From assembly GCF_002270355.1 (NCBI RefSeq), contig NZ_NJFZ01000005.1, positions 1-64,000 on the forward strand: DNA of 64,000 nt, given 5' to 3'. Of the stretch, positions 1-9,185 are shown piece after piece. The translations under genes were made by a program, and so were the position numbers. Below the pieces are notes generated by a model. It worked only from the letters and a program-made list of their open reading frames with translations, did no database searches and was not told the origin of the DNA. This DNA is from Flectobacillus sp. BAB-3569. Its GTDB lineage: Bacteria > Bacteroidota > Bacteroidia > Cytophagales > Spirosomataceae. Every line of letters starts with the position of its first letter. Within the stretch, counting starts at the first letter, position 1.

Positions 1-1
1 G

Positions 2-316
2 GAAATATGTCATAGCTACATGCACCGATGGAATATTGAACAGGCGTTTAGATTCGCCAAAACTGAGCTAGCTATTGAATCTCCAAGGTTATGGTTTTTC
101 GAGAATACCCTCAAATTATTAGCCATTGTCACGCTCATTTACGACTTCTTGATGAAACTCATCAGGAATTGGCCATCTATTATCAAGATAATCATCAATC
201 AATTTGCTCATAGAACAGGAAATCGGTGCCAAAATGCTTTGACACCGATTTATCGATTGAGAACTGCCATCCAAAACATGCTATGGTGCTACTTCGCACA
301 ACAAAATTCGGGATGA
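2..316 (+). CDS. IS4-family transposase, C-terminal part (cut by window edge)
   Basis: The frame is open to the left edge, so only about 104 C-terminal residues are visible. It carries the IS4 signature Y-(2)-R-(3)-E-(6)-K with exact spacing (Y at about base 17, then R, E and K), which holds the third acidic catalytic residue of the DDE active site. A hydrophobic helix (LLAIVTLIYDFLMKL) follows, as in transposase C-termini. No gene follows for about 120 bases, so this is the downstream end of an insertion sequence or its remnant, flanking the pectin locus. Whether the element is intact cannot be judged from here. Confidence 0.75.
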   Translation, partial: EICHSYMHRWNIEQAFRFAKTELAIESPRLWFFENTLKLLAIVTLIYDFLMKLIRNWPSIIKIIINQFAHRTGNRCQNALTPIYRLRTAIQNMLWCYFAQQNSG

Positions 317-401
317 CTCATGTTGATGGTTTTACTCGGCTTATGACACAATCATTCCGTCTCTACTGATAGAATACAAATTTCACATAATGACTCATGT
401 T
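313..401. repeat. 12-bp direct repeat just after the transposase
   Basis: ATGACTCATGTT occurs at 313-324, overlapping the transposase stop codon, and again at 390-401. It may mark the end of the insertion element or a duplicated end. The target-site duplication cannot be tested because the left end lies outside the window. Confidence 0.4.
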
Positions 402-437
402 ACTTAGTATTAGCGTTTTTTACTTTAACTCTATAAT

Positions 438-1388
438 TTACTCATCTACCTTCCAATCTCCGAAGATGCTTTCCTTGGTATATTTTTTGGCTTCATCATC
501 TGTGAGTTGATGTGACCATTTGACTCTCTTTGAGGTATCCGCACCAACACCAGTATTTTTGTATTCGGCATAATAGGATGTTGATTCATTACTCACTTTA
601 TCCCAATTGTTCCAACCTTCAGGTTTTATTTGTTTGTCTAGCACCGACTCCATGATGACAACTTTGGCATACGGTCGCCAAGGTCTGCCTAGATAAAAGG
701 TATTTGCTTGGGCGCTGCCTGTAAAGGTACAATTCTTAAAAACATAGCCGTATTCCTTATTTTGAGGTGTAGAGGCTGCGGTGTAATAACCATCGTTTTT
801 GGCGTATATGGTACATCTTTCAAATAAGGCAGTAGAGGAGCCAAAGATAAAATCGACCGTTCCTTCGATATAGCAATTGTAATAATATTGTCGACTTTCA
901 TAGCCATAGGTGTACAAGGTATCTTGAAAACCTAAAAATCTACAATTTCTGAACTGTACCTTATCGCCTTTTACCCAAACTGCAACCGCCTGCCCTACTG
1001 GACCCGCGGTATTTTGGAAAGTGATATTTTGTGCCGAAAACTCATTACCAAACACATAAAAGCCTGATGATCCTGTAGTTCCCTTTTCTTCTCCGAAGAT
1101 GTTTTTCTTTTGGGCAAAATCATCGTATTGGATAATAGTTTCGTTCAGGCTCTCCCCTACAATCTTCACCATTGTTTTGGATTCAGCAAGCACTAATTTT
1201 TCTTGATAAATCCCCTTTTTGATGTAAATCGTCGTAGGTTTTTTACGAAAATCAGGCACAGCATTGAAAGCTTCTTGTACAGTTCGAAATTGCCCTGTGC
1301 CATCTTGTGCCACCACGAAATCATACTTCTGAGCCGTTGACACAAAGGCTATCAGTAGTAATAAGCCTATTAAAATCTTTGTTTTCAT
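438..1388 (-). CDS. Secreted pectin methylesterase (CE8)
   Basis: This 316-residue pectinesterase removes methyl groups from homogalacturonan so that lyases can cleave it. A signal peptide (residues 1-19, ending near STAQ) sends it through Sec to the periplasm or outside. The CE8 active-site set is complete: Q133, D156 in GFQDTL (general acid), D179 in VDFIFGS (nucleophile) and R235 in LGRPW. There is no T9SS tail, unlike the related CE8 domain in the next gene. It is the last gene of the minus-strand pectin locus and sits about 290 bases after the fusion protein, beyond an imperfect inverted repeat, so it could be transcribed separately. Confidence 0.93.
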   Translation of the reverse strand: MKTKILIGLLLLIAFVSTAQKYDFVVAQDGTGQFRTVQEAFNAVPDFRKKPTTIYIKKGIYQEKLVLAESKTMVKIVGESLNETIIQYDDFAQKKNIFGEEKGTTGSSGFYVFGNEFSAQNITFQNTAGPVGQAVAVWVKGDKVQFRNCRFLGFQDTLYTYGYESRQYYYNCYIEGTVDFIFGSSTALFERCTIYAKNDGYYTAASTPQNKEYGYVFKNCTFTGSAQANTFYLGRPWRPYAKVVIMESVLDKQIKPEGWNNWDKVSNESTSYYAEYKNTGVGADTSKRVKWSHQLTDDEAKKYTKESIFGDWKVDE

Positions 1389-1463
1389 ATGTATTCCCTC
1401 TAAACGAAAAGAAGTTATTTTTTAACAGTATATCTGTAAAATGATGAATTATGAGTTAGTAGT

Positions 1464-1612
1464 GTACGAAGGATTCTAAAACTGTCTATTTCGGATATCG
1501 GATTTTGGATTTCGGAAGTGTAAGCTTTAATGTTTTGCAAAAAATAGAGGTATTTTACTTTATTTCCGAAATCAGAAATCCCAAATCAGCAATTATTGGA
1601 AATCCTTCGTAC
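1464..1612. repeat. Intergenic imperfect inverted repeat
   Basis: The 12-bp arms GTACGAAGGATT (1464-1475) and AATCCTTCGTAC (1601-1612) are perfect. An inner pair of arms, rich in words such as GGATTTCGGAA and TTCCGAAATC, is imperfect. It fills most of the 290-base gap 1389-1678, in which I see no coding potential. It probably forms a long hairpin in RNA; its function is unknown. Confidence 0.55.
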
Positions 1613-1678
1613 AACCCTAATTATGAATTGTGAATGTAAATTTTAACATATCAATACAATAGGCCTTTTGCTGTAAAA

Positions 1679-4600
1679 CTACTCTTTAACCAATTTTTTA
1701 GTAGCTTTTTTCTCTCCAGAGCTCCATTCGACCAGATACACACCAGAAGGTAAGCCTTGCAAACTTAGGGTTGTTGTGGTAGTATGTCCATTCAATGATT
1801 GAGAAATTTTGCTATTACCTTGCAAATCAATGAGGCGCAATTCAGCTTTTTCAGCAGGATGCGAAACCTGAACTTCATTGATGCTTGGGTTTGGGCTGAG
1901 CAACAAGGCATGATTTCCTATTTCGTCGATACCTAAAGGTTTTGTAACAACTCCTTTCAAATTTACTGTTATATCTTGTACTCCTGTTGCTTTGTGCGTA
2001 ATGGTGCCTGTGTAACTACCAGCTGTACTTGCCGTAAAGCGAACATATACTTTGGTTGAAACCATTCCATTGGTTGGGGTAATTTTCAATACAGAAGCAG
2101 CATTTACCCAAGTAGTTTTATCCAAGGATAATTCAAAAAAGGCAGAAGGTACTAATTGAATTTCTCCTTGTATGTTTTCGGCGGTTACAGTATAGCTTTG
2201 CGGCTCGTTGGTCATGCCAATCATATAATTAAAATCTTGGAATGCCTGAGTCAATGCCAAGGCAGGTTTTAGGATAGCTTTACTCACTCCTAAAAGTTCC
2301 AAATCTTTGATTTTGGCATAACGTCCAGTACTTGAACTACCTGTGCTGTAATAAAGTCGAAACGTAAGTGAATCCCCAGCCACCATGTTTATACCTGTTG
2401 AACCATTCAGCGCAAATTGATAGCGTGTGGTGGTCGAACTTGGCTCGGCATTGGGTACAATCGGCGTAGCAAATTTACCATTTGCCCCTGCAGCAAGAGG
2501 AATACCTGCAGACAAACTAGCACTTGCTTCGGAGGAATCACTTTTGAATCCTGTTTTTGAATATACCAAAGCAAATTTACCTGTTGCTGCGGCGTATAGG
2601 GCTGTTTTCAATTGTAAAGAGTCTACCCTGAGGGTGTAGTCTGTATTACATTTTATCACAATTTGCTCATAAGAACCTCGGTAAAGGTTATTTCCCCAAC
2701 CCCCACCTGCGGTAGTCCACAATCCTCCACCATTAGCAGAAGGCGCAAAAGCTTGACCATGCAAAGTAGAGTAAGCAGGAATCACCGAACCGTTAGAGAG
2801 ATACAATCTTTTTAGGGAAGGTTTGCTTACAGTTACCCCTTTGGCACGAACAGCAGCGCTATCTGCATCAGAAATATTCATAGACCAGAATGCTAACCTT
2901 TGTGAAAATGCCAGCGCTTCTGTCTGAGTTACCCCAGTAAGCGTCAATGTCTTGGTACCTGCTCCTGTACTAGTATGCGAAATAGTACCAGCATAATTTC
3001 CAGCAGCTTTTGCATTCAACCTAATCAATACAGAAGTTGTAGGAACAACTCCACTTACTGGACTGATCGAAACAGAGGTTGTATTCCATGTTTTCCCGCC
3101 ATCAATAGAGGCTTCAAAGTTGTTCGGCAAAGTAATGACCAATGCCGAAGGAAGGTTTTCGCCAGTAACCGTATATACTTGAGAAGCTGACGGAGCGCCT
3201 AGACCTTGTAGAAAATCGGATGGAGTACCATTTAAGGTGATTGTTGGTAGACTCGTTACTGAAACAGTGTCAGTATTAAACTCTTTAAAACCTGTTTTAG
3301 TCGCCTTAATCACATAGTAATAGGTTTTTCCTGCTTCTGGTGCATTATCATTGGTGGTATAATTCCAGAGCGTATCGGTGGTGCTAGTAATATCTTTGAG
3401 CTTGACAAAATTGGTTTTAGTATCCACGCTTCGATATACTGAGAATTGAATATCTTTCATATTCCATGCAGTATTCCATGCAAAGGTTGTTGGTGTCGAC
3501 AAATTAGCTCCTTTGGTTACTTTAAAATTTAACATAACCAACTCCCCTTTAGCCGTTGGACATACATTAGCCACGATACAAGGATCCCATGTACCAAATA
3601 TTTTTGAATTATCATAATAAACTAAAGCTTGAGCATCTGTCAACTGTTTTGACCAAGAAACCCTTTTACTTACATCTGCCAAAGCACCATTAAAACCTTT
3701 TGACTTATATTCGGCGTAGGTAATCAAACTCGTATTGGTTCCAGTATCCCAAACTGACCAACCTTCCGATTTAACTATTTTATTTCCATAAATACTATTC
3801 AAAAAAACAACCTTATTTCCTTTTTTGGCAGCATCGGCAGTGCCTGCATCATTTTGCCAAGGGCGACCTAGTACATAAGAAGTAACCCCATTATTGGCGG
3901 GTAAAATCGTATTTCTGAATACATAACCATACGTTTGAGTGGTTGGCGTATTAGCTGCTGTGATATAACTACCTGCCAATTTATCGACACGGTCTTTGGC
4001 ATACACAATACAAGAATCAAAAATGGCAGTAGCACTACCAAAAATAAAATCCACCACACCATCGATATAAGTATCCTTAAAATACTGGCGTTTGCCATCG
4101 CCATTGCTTAATACAGTATCTTGCCCACCTAAGAAAATACAGGATTTTACAACGGTCTTATCTCCTTCTAAGGATACCGCCAAAGCTTGTGGAGAGTCAC
4201 CCGTTGTATTTTCTACTGTTAAATTCCACAAGCCACAGTTATCTGACTTAATCGTCAAAGTTCCTGAGGTACTTGTTCCATACGTTCCACCTGCGGGGTT
4301 TGGCTTTCCAGAATAGTCATTCCATGAGATAATTGTTTTGGCGGCACTTTCCCCAATCAAGTAGATAAAGGGCTTGTTAGCAGGAATATTTACTTTTTCG
4401 AAATACTTCCCATTTTTAATAAAAATTCGAAAAGGTGCTGTACTATTCACTGGTACGGCATCGATAGCCGCCTGAACGGTTGAATGCGACCCTGTTCCAT
4501 CTAAAGCAACCACCGCATCGTAACCCATCAAATCTACCGTTTTTGTTCCACCAGCAATTTCGCCAGAACCTGTATCTTTAGTGATACTATTGAGAAAATT

Positions 4601-6040
4601 TTCGAGTTGGGTGTATCCATTTGGAGCGATATTATTGCCATCTGTAGCATCTTTGGGATTTAGTCCATTTGTCAATTCCCATGTATCATCCATTCCGTCT
4701 TTATCTGCATCGGTATAGGCGGTATTACTGCCATATTTGGGAATTCCACCTACATTCGCAGGACTATCAATAATCCCAGAGGGGTGTGAAATTCCTGTTC
4801 CTGTCACACGTGCATAGGTAGCTCCCTCATAGGTTGCAGTTCCAGTACGAGTTTCACGGGTAATTCGAATATCGATAGGGTCGCGACGAGGTAAGATAGC
4901 ACCAGCACTATCCAATACCCTCAAATATGCCTCCTCTGCCGTATGAGTACGAACGGGTGCAGTATCAAATGGTTTTTCTTGTCGAGCAGCTTTGATGAGC
5001 GCCTCTGCATTAGCATAACTATCTTTTTGAACACCTTTTGTCCAGTTGTCAGCCGTTACGTCGGGATACCCTGCTACGAAATTGCCATCAATATAAAACT
5101 TACCTCCCCACGTGGTGTCTGTTCCATCCACATAGAAATTGGTATAGTTTAAAATACGATTTCTTTTGTTAGAGGCAGAACTAGTAGTCAAGTTACCAGA
5201 TGTTGCGGGACCAGCTTTGTAATAGTTATTCACCATATTGACTTTGCCACCTTCGCCACCATACGAAGAGTTGATATTTCCCCAGTTATAAACCACATTA
5301 TTGCGATAATCTACCAATTCATCGGCTGGGTCATAAGGAACATATCCTTTTCTAGCTCCCCCGAATCTAGGGTTTCTGGATGAGTGATGAGCTAACAGGT
5401 TATGATGAAAAGTAGCATTTGCGCCTCCCCAAATTCCTGCATAACCATGTACTCCTTTGTCATGCTTTGAATTATATAAGCTTTCGCTCAAAATACACCA
5501 TTGTAAAGTAAAATTTCGGATTCCATAAAAAGTCCCTGTTTCATCAATTGACCAGCTCATAGAGCAATGGTCAACGATAATATTTTGGTAAGGTCCATTC
5601 CAACAGTTCATAGCATCGTCTTCAGAAGCATTTTCATCACCAAAGCGACAACGTAAGAATCGGACGATTATATCTGATGCCGAAATATTAAGGGTATATC
5701 CTGTGATACAAATCCCATCGCCAGGGGCTGTTTGCCCCGCAATTGTAATATTATTCTGTCTGATTACGAGTCTACTTTTTAGTTTTATTTCTCCCGAAAC
5801 TTTAAAAATAACAGTTCGGTTGGGTTGACTTATGGCATCTCGCAAACTACCAATACCTGAATCATTGAGGTTCGTAACCTCGTATACGCTTCCACCTCGC
5901 CCACCTTTGGCAAAGCGCCCCCCTCCCTCAGCAGTGGGAAAAGCAAGTTGTTGGGCATGGGTTTCTGAAAATAAACACAATATGAAAGCAGCAAGTGAAA
6001 AAATGTATTTTCTCACTTGGAAAAAAGAAGAAATTTTCAT
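1679..6040 (-). CDS. Multidomain secreted pectate lyase (PL1)-pectin methylesterase (CE8) with T9SS sorting domain
   Basis: This 1453-residue extracellular enzyme joins two pectin activities. After a signal peptide (1-29) comes a PL1-type beta-helix pectate lyase (about 33-380; IIVDHCSMSWSIDET at 154-168, SRNPRFGG at about 221-228). A calcium-binding-type segment DADKDGMDD (443-451) follows. The CE8 domain spans about 505-820 with Q618, D641 (QDTV), D664 (VVDFIFGS) and R726 (LGRPW) all present. Then come an Fn3-like domain (835-930), an Ig-like repeat (932-1037), a beta-rich domain (1040-1255), a second Ig-like repeat (1257-1365) and a type IX secretion tail (from about 1375, LSPNPS start, GVYLVEW near the end). 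De-esterification and lyase cleavage are thus coupled on one polypeptide at the cell surface. The start is the ATG at 6040. Confidence 0.93.
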   Translation of the reverse strand: MKISSFFQVRKYIFSLAAFILCLFSETHAQQLAFPTAEGGGRFAKGGRGGSVYEVTNLNDSGIGSLRDAISQPNRTVIFKVSGEIKLKSRLVIRQNNITIAGQTAPGDGICITGYTLNISASDIIVRFLRCRFGDENASEDDAMNCWNGPYQNIIVDHCSMSWSIDETGTFYGIRNFTLQWCILSESLYNSKHDKGVHGYAGIWGGANATFHHNLLAHHSSRNPRFGGARKGYVPYDPADELVDYRNNVVYNWGNINSSYGGEGGKVNMVNNYYKAGPATSGNLTTSSASNKRNRILNYTNFYVDGTDTTWGGKFYIDGNFVAGYPDVTADNWTKGVQKDSYANAEALIKAARQEKPFDTAPVRTHTAEEAYLRVLDSAGAILPRRDPIDIRITRETRTGTATYEGATYARVTGTGISHPSGIIDSPANVGGIPKYGSNTAYTDADKDGMDDTWELTNGLNPKDATDGNNIAPNGYTQLENFLNSITKDTGSGEIAGGTKTVDLMGYDAVVALDGTGSHSTVQAAIDAVPVNSTAPFRIFIKNGKYFEKVNIPANKPFIYLIGESAAKTIISWNDYSGKPNPAGGTYGTSTSGTLTIKSDNCGLWNLTVENTTGDSPQALAVSLEGDKTVVKSCIFLGGQDTVLSNGDGKRQYFKDTYIDGVVDFIFGSATAIFDSCIVYAKDRVDKLAGSYITAANTPTTQTYGYVFRNTILPANNGVTSYVLGRPWQNDAGTADAAKKGNKVVFLNSIYGNKIVKSEGWSVWDTGTNTSLITYAEYKSKGFNGALADVSKRVSWSKQLTDAQALVYYDNSKIFGTWDPCIVANVCPTAKGELVMLNFKVTKGANLSTPTTFAWNTAWNMKDIQFSVYRSVDTKTNFVKLKDITSTTDTLWNYTTNDNAPEAGKTYYYVIKATKTGFKEFNTDTVSVTSLPTITLNGTPSDFLQGLGAPSASQVYTVTGENLPSALVITLPNNFEASIDGGKTWNTTSVSISPVSGVVPTTSVLIRLNAKAAGNYAGTISHTSTGAGTKTLTLTGVTQTEALAFSQRLAFWSMNISDADSAAVRAKGVTVSKPSLKRLYLSNGSVIPAYSTLHGQAFAPSANGGGLWTTAGGGWGNNLYRGSYEQIVIKCNTDYTLRVDSLQLKTALYAAATGKFALVYSKTGFKSDSSEASASLSAGIPLAAGANGKFATPIVPNAEPSSTTTRYQFALNGSTGINMVAGDSLTFRLYYSTGSSSTGRYAKIKDLELLGVSKAILKPALALTQAFQDFNYMIGMTNEPQSYTVTAENIQGEIQLVPSAFFELSLDKTTWVNAASVLKITPTNGMVSTKVYVRFTASTAGSYTGTITHKATGVQDITVNLKGVVTKPLGIDEIGNHALLLSPNPSINEVQVSHPAEKAELRLIDLQGNSKISQSLNGHTTTTTLSLQGLPSGVYLVEWSSGEKKATKKLVKE

Positions 6041-6120
6041 CTTGAATAGGTTTTAAATAGGGTCTGAGCTTTGGGGTATCAGCATTGGACTATTGCTAAA
6101 AGCTCTCAAAATAGTAATTT

Positions 6121-6255
6121 TTAGGAGGCACAAGGCAACAGGCACAAGGCAAAGAGTGTTAAATGTTTTAGTAACGATAGCTTTGTTTTTGCCGAATGCC
6201 CAAAGCTGAAAGCCGTAAGCTCAAAAATTAAATTTTATTTTGCGCACTTACTTAC
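6121..6255. repeat. MITE-like dispersed repeat, copy 1
   Basis: This spacer element shares its body (AGGCAACAGGCAC, then GGCAAAGAG, then GCCGAATGCCCA) and its right end (TTATTTTGCGCACTTACTTAC without the last base, 6235-6255) with copies at 24893-25058 (opposite orientation) and 53104-53234. The left terminal repeat seen in the other copies is absent or degraded here. It fills the 228-base gap between two pectinase genes, which has no coding content. Confidence 0.6.
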
Positions 6256-6268
6256 CTAATGACCGAGC

Positions 6269-7345
6269 TTACTTGCTCCATTTGGCAAGCCATTTTGGAT
6301 AATCTACCTCAATGAGTTTTCTGGGCCAGTCGCCATAATAGCCGTATCCAATGCGGCGTTCATGTTCAATTTCGGCTAATGTCGCTTTGGGTACACTATC
6401 ACGACCAACAAAAAATGGTTGATTGGTTTCCAAATCATAAAACCTTGCCCAAACTTTCCCCTTAGGATCAGCTATTACTACACGGTCTTTACCTTTGGGA
6501 AGAGCTGGTGCGTCAATGTCTTGCACTTTTATTCCTTTAATTTTCACTGATTCCAAATAGGAAACCGCAGACTTTATGGATTGCTTGATTTCTTCGGAAG
6601 GGTTTTTAATCGACATCAAAAAATTAATAATTCCAACCGACTCGGCACCACTTAATGATGGTAGTTCAAATTTTCGTGCTTTGGCAGGTTTTAGCGTAAG
6701 TCTGTCATGTTGGGCACACCACACGGTAAGTTTTCCATTTTGGCGAACTTGGGTATTCAAAATACAGCTAATTCCTCTTTCCATAGCATTTTGAGCCAAA
6801 GGTCTGAGGCTGGGAGAAACACTTGCGTACTCATCTTTTGCCTCAACAGTACTTCTCATCACCTTCATGACATCTATCATGGCATTGTCATTGTAGGTGA
6901 TATGTTTACGATATCCAGCGGTATCAGGATAAAACTGTCCCCACCCTCCTGCTTTATTTTGCGCTTCGAGCAAATATTTAATTCCATTCTCTGCTGCCTG
7001 TAGATAACTCGGATTCTGAGTTTGGCTATAGGCTTTCACAAGCGTATTAATCTCCTTAGTGGTAGCTTTATCGTCAATAGTAGTATCATATACTTTTTTA
7101 TCAGATAAAAGTTTTTTCCTAAGCTCTGGTTTAATCGTAAGTGAATAATTGATAGCATTTCCGCCAGGCTGTGGCCAACCTCCATTTTCTCTTTGATACA
7201 AAAGCATCCTTTCAGCTACAGAATCTTGAAGATATTCTGTAGCAACTATTTGAACAGCCGTAGATTGTATTTCAGCAGCATGACAAGCCAGAAAAAGAGA
7301 AGGGAGTAAGCCTAAAAAACTTAAAGCAAAAGATTTTTTCATCAT
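6269..7345 (-). CDS. Pectate lyase, PL10 family
   Basis: This 358-residue lyase cleaves de-esterified polygalacturonate by beta-elimination. It has an N-terminal export signal ending near LFLACHAA. C21 could be a lipidation site, but position -3 is Phe, so a Sec-cleaved periplasmic form is as likely. Family features are the early RENGGWPQPGG block, the TIDDKATTKEINTL stretch, the GGWGQFYPD motif and the HITYNDNAM segment. Length fits the family's (alpha/alpha)3-barrel catalytic domain. It lies downstream of the DUF5123-type lipoprotein gene across a 48-base spacer that holds a strong hairpin, so it probably belongs to the same transcript. Confidence 0.9.
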   Translation of the reverse strand: MMKKSFALSFLGLLPSLFLACHAAEIQSTAVQIVATEYLQDSVAERMLLYQRENGGWPQPGGNAINYSLTIKPELRKKLLSDKKVYDTTIDDKATTKEINTLVKAYSQTQNPSYLQAAENGIKYLLEAQNKAGGWGQFYPDTAGYRKHITYNDNAMIDVMKVMRSTVEAKDEYASVSPSLRPLAQNAMERGISCILNTQVRQNGKLTVWCAQHDRLTLKPAKARKFELPSLSGAESVGIINFLMSIKNPSEEIKQSIKSAVSYLESVKIKGIKVQDIDAPALPKGKDRVVIADPKGKVWARFYDLETNQPFFVGRDSVPKATLAEIEHERRIGYGYYGDWPRKLIEVDYPKWLAKWSK

Positions 7346-7359
7346 AATCTTTGGAAGGC

Positions 7360-7389
7360 AAACTGCCCCCGAAAATTCGGGGGCAGTTT
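7360..7389. promoter_or_regulatory. Strong GC-rich intercistronic hairpin
   Basis: AAACTGCCCCCGAA (7360-7373) pairs perfectly with TTCGGGGGCAGTTT (7376-7389), nearly filling the 48-base spacer between two same-strand pectin genes. No U-run follows in the minus-strand direction, so it is more likely an RNA processing or 3'-end-stabilising structure than a classic terminator. It is strikingly GC-rich for this genome. Confidence 0.6.
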
Positions 7390-7393
7390 ACAA

Positions 7394-9055
7394 TTATTTC
7401 ACTCTCCAACGTGGGTCTCCACAATCGCGACGACCAGAGAAAGCGGTATCTTTAAAATTGAAGTTTAATCCTGAATAAGGGCTTATCCACAAATCAGTCG
7501 CCTTTTTAGTATAGGCATTTGATGGTAGCCCAGGAATTTCAGTACCAATAACGTACCCAAAATCACTTGTTGTGTAAGTATTAAGAACGGTAAAGGTAGT
7601 TGCCTCTAAGCCAGCAGATTTTCCACGTACTGTCAACAAGCTTGTTCCAGCCTGATCCCAAGCATGCCCAAAAATACTGTTGCTAATACGAATACCTCCT
7701 GTTACATTGCTACGAACACCAGCAGCCCCTCTCCATTGGAACAATGAACCTTGGTTGGTAGCAATCTCACTCAAAGTACAGTCTTCGATAACAACCGATT
7801 TTGAATTTTGACGAGAAACTAAGAATATATTGATTTTACTAAAAGTTGAGGATTGAAACAAGATATTATCAACCGCTGCTTGGGCATCACCGTCAGTATC
7901 AGTAGTCAATACACCGTAGTTACCAATTTGATGTACAATAGAGTTTTTGATAATATAATTGGTAATGAATACTTTGGCACGAATACGCAATACACCACGC
8001 ATATTTGAGATTACACAGTTATCAAATGACAACTCTCCAACAGTCGTAGTAGTACTAATATTTGGGTTAAAAATATAACTAGCAGCAATATCAGCACCGA
8101 TGAATTCAATATTTGAAAAACGGAGATAAGCTATATTTGCGCCTGTTCCTATGTTACCACCTCCCGATGTAGTGATGATTGTTTTCTGGTCGCCAAAGCC
8201 ATACGCACTCGTAATAGTAACAGACTTTGTAAAGCTATTGGTAGGCATCACATAAGTTGCCCCTTTTTTCAAAACAATAATGCCACCCTCCACAACATTT
8301 GCCAAGGCTGTATTCAAGGCTGTTGGATCATCATTTTCAGATAAATCTATTACGTTAGGTTGGGTAGTATCTACAGCACGCTGAATTGTTGTATAATTAT
8401 CCCATCCTTTAATTTCCCCATCAGCACTATAAATAGCTAACTGATAAGTAGTTAATGGCAACAACTTAGTAATGATTTTGGCTCCAGCTTTTTGCTCAGC
8501 ATCAGTCACATCATACGATGCCAATGGAGTTGCTAGTTTTAAATCTGTTTTGGCAAAGACTTTAATTTTAGTAATAACTGTCGATCCAGTTGCCCAACGC
8601 ACACGAGCTGCTACGTCAATCACGTCGGAAGCTGTCGGAGTAACCATGATTGTAGGAAACTTCTCGGTTCTTACCCCACCTAAATCTGACACCTTACTGT
8701 CATATTGGGTATTGGCAGCATGAGCAGTAGCTCTTACTTGATATTGCGTATTCCAAAACAACGACTCTCCTTTTAATAAGGTTTGGTCAACCACCACATA
8801 ATTGGTATCAACATTAACTTTATAGTCAACCGTTTTGAAGGTATCTCTACTTACTTCCACGGTATATCCCACTGCCGCTTTGATGTTGGCCATATTCACA
8901 ATAATGGTATTGTTTTTGGCAGATAAATCTTTATTTAAAACAGGGCGAAATAAGCGAGTTTCCGCAGTAATTTCTTCTTCAGGCTTGCAGGCAAAAAGCA
9001 AACCCAAAGCCGATACTGCTAACAAGATACTCTGTTTGATATATGACTTTTTCAT
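7394..9055 (-). CDS. Surface lipoprotein with Fn3-like and DUF4957/DUF5123-type beta-helix domains (pectin locus)
   Basis: The 553-residue product has a lipoprotein signal with lipobox LLFAC (Cys at about 23), followed by acidic residues, as in exported SusE/SusF-like glycan-binding lipoproteins. Two Fn3-like repeats (about 35-230) precede a right-handed beta-helix-like part (about 235-545) of the DUF4957/DUF5123 type, ending GRRDCGDPRWRV. Such proteins commonly follow susCD in pectin loci and probably bind pectin at the surface; I see no catalytic signature. It lies 130 bases after susD, across a hairpin spacer. Binding is inferred from context. Confidence 0.8.
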   Translation of the reverse strand: MKKSYIKQSILLAVSALGLLFACKPEEEITAETRLFRPVLNKDLSAKNNTIIVNMANIKAAVGYTVEVSRDTFKTVDYKVNVDTNYVVVDQTLLKGESLFWNTQYQVRATAHAANTQYDSKVSDLGGVRTEKFPTIMVTPTASDVIDVAARVRWATGSTVITKIKVFAKTDLKLATPLASYDVTDAEQKAGAKIITKLLPLTTYQLAIYSADGEIKGWDNYTTIQRAVDTTQPNVIDLSENDDPTALNTALANVVEGGIIVLKKGATYVMPTNSFTKSVTITSAYGFGDQKTIITTSGGGNIGTGANIAYLRFSNIEFIGADIAASYIFNPNISTTTTVGELSFDNCVISNMRGVLRIRAKVFITNYIIKNSIVHQIGNYGVLTTDTDGDAQAAVDNILFQSSTFSKINIFLVSRQNSKSVVIEDCTLSEIATNQGSLFQWRGAAGVRSNVTGGIRISNSIFGHAWDQAGTSLLTVRGKSAGLEATTFTVLNTYTTSDFGYVIGTEIPGLPSNAYTKKATDLWISPYSGLNFNFKDTAFSGRRDCGDPRWRVK

Positions 9056-9136
9056 AAATTTTCTTTGTTAAAAAGATCTTGAAACAAAGGACTCCCAGTC
9101 GGAACTCCTTTTAATTTAAGAAAACAACTTGCCATA

Positions 9137-9177
9137 TTTGAGTGCAATGAGCTCATTAACAAGTCATCGCACTCAAA
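9137..9177. promoter_or_regulatory. Intercistronic hairpin after susD
   Basis: TTTGAGTGCAATGA (9137-9150) pairs with TCATCGCACTCAAA (9164-9177) with one G-U pair and a 13-base loop. It lies just downstream of the susD stop in the transcribed direction. It may stabilise the susCD part of the message or reduce read-through into the lipoprotein and enzyme genes. Confidence 0.5.
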
Positions 9178-9185
9178 CCTACAGC

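Noticed and set aside
6269-7345. PL10 pectate lyase as a definite lipoprotein
   Set aside because: The candidate lipobox FLAC has Phe at -3, and a normal signal-peptidase site lies just after it, so lipidation is uncertain.
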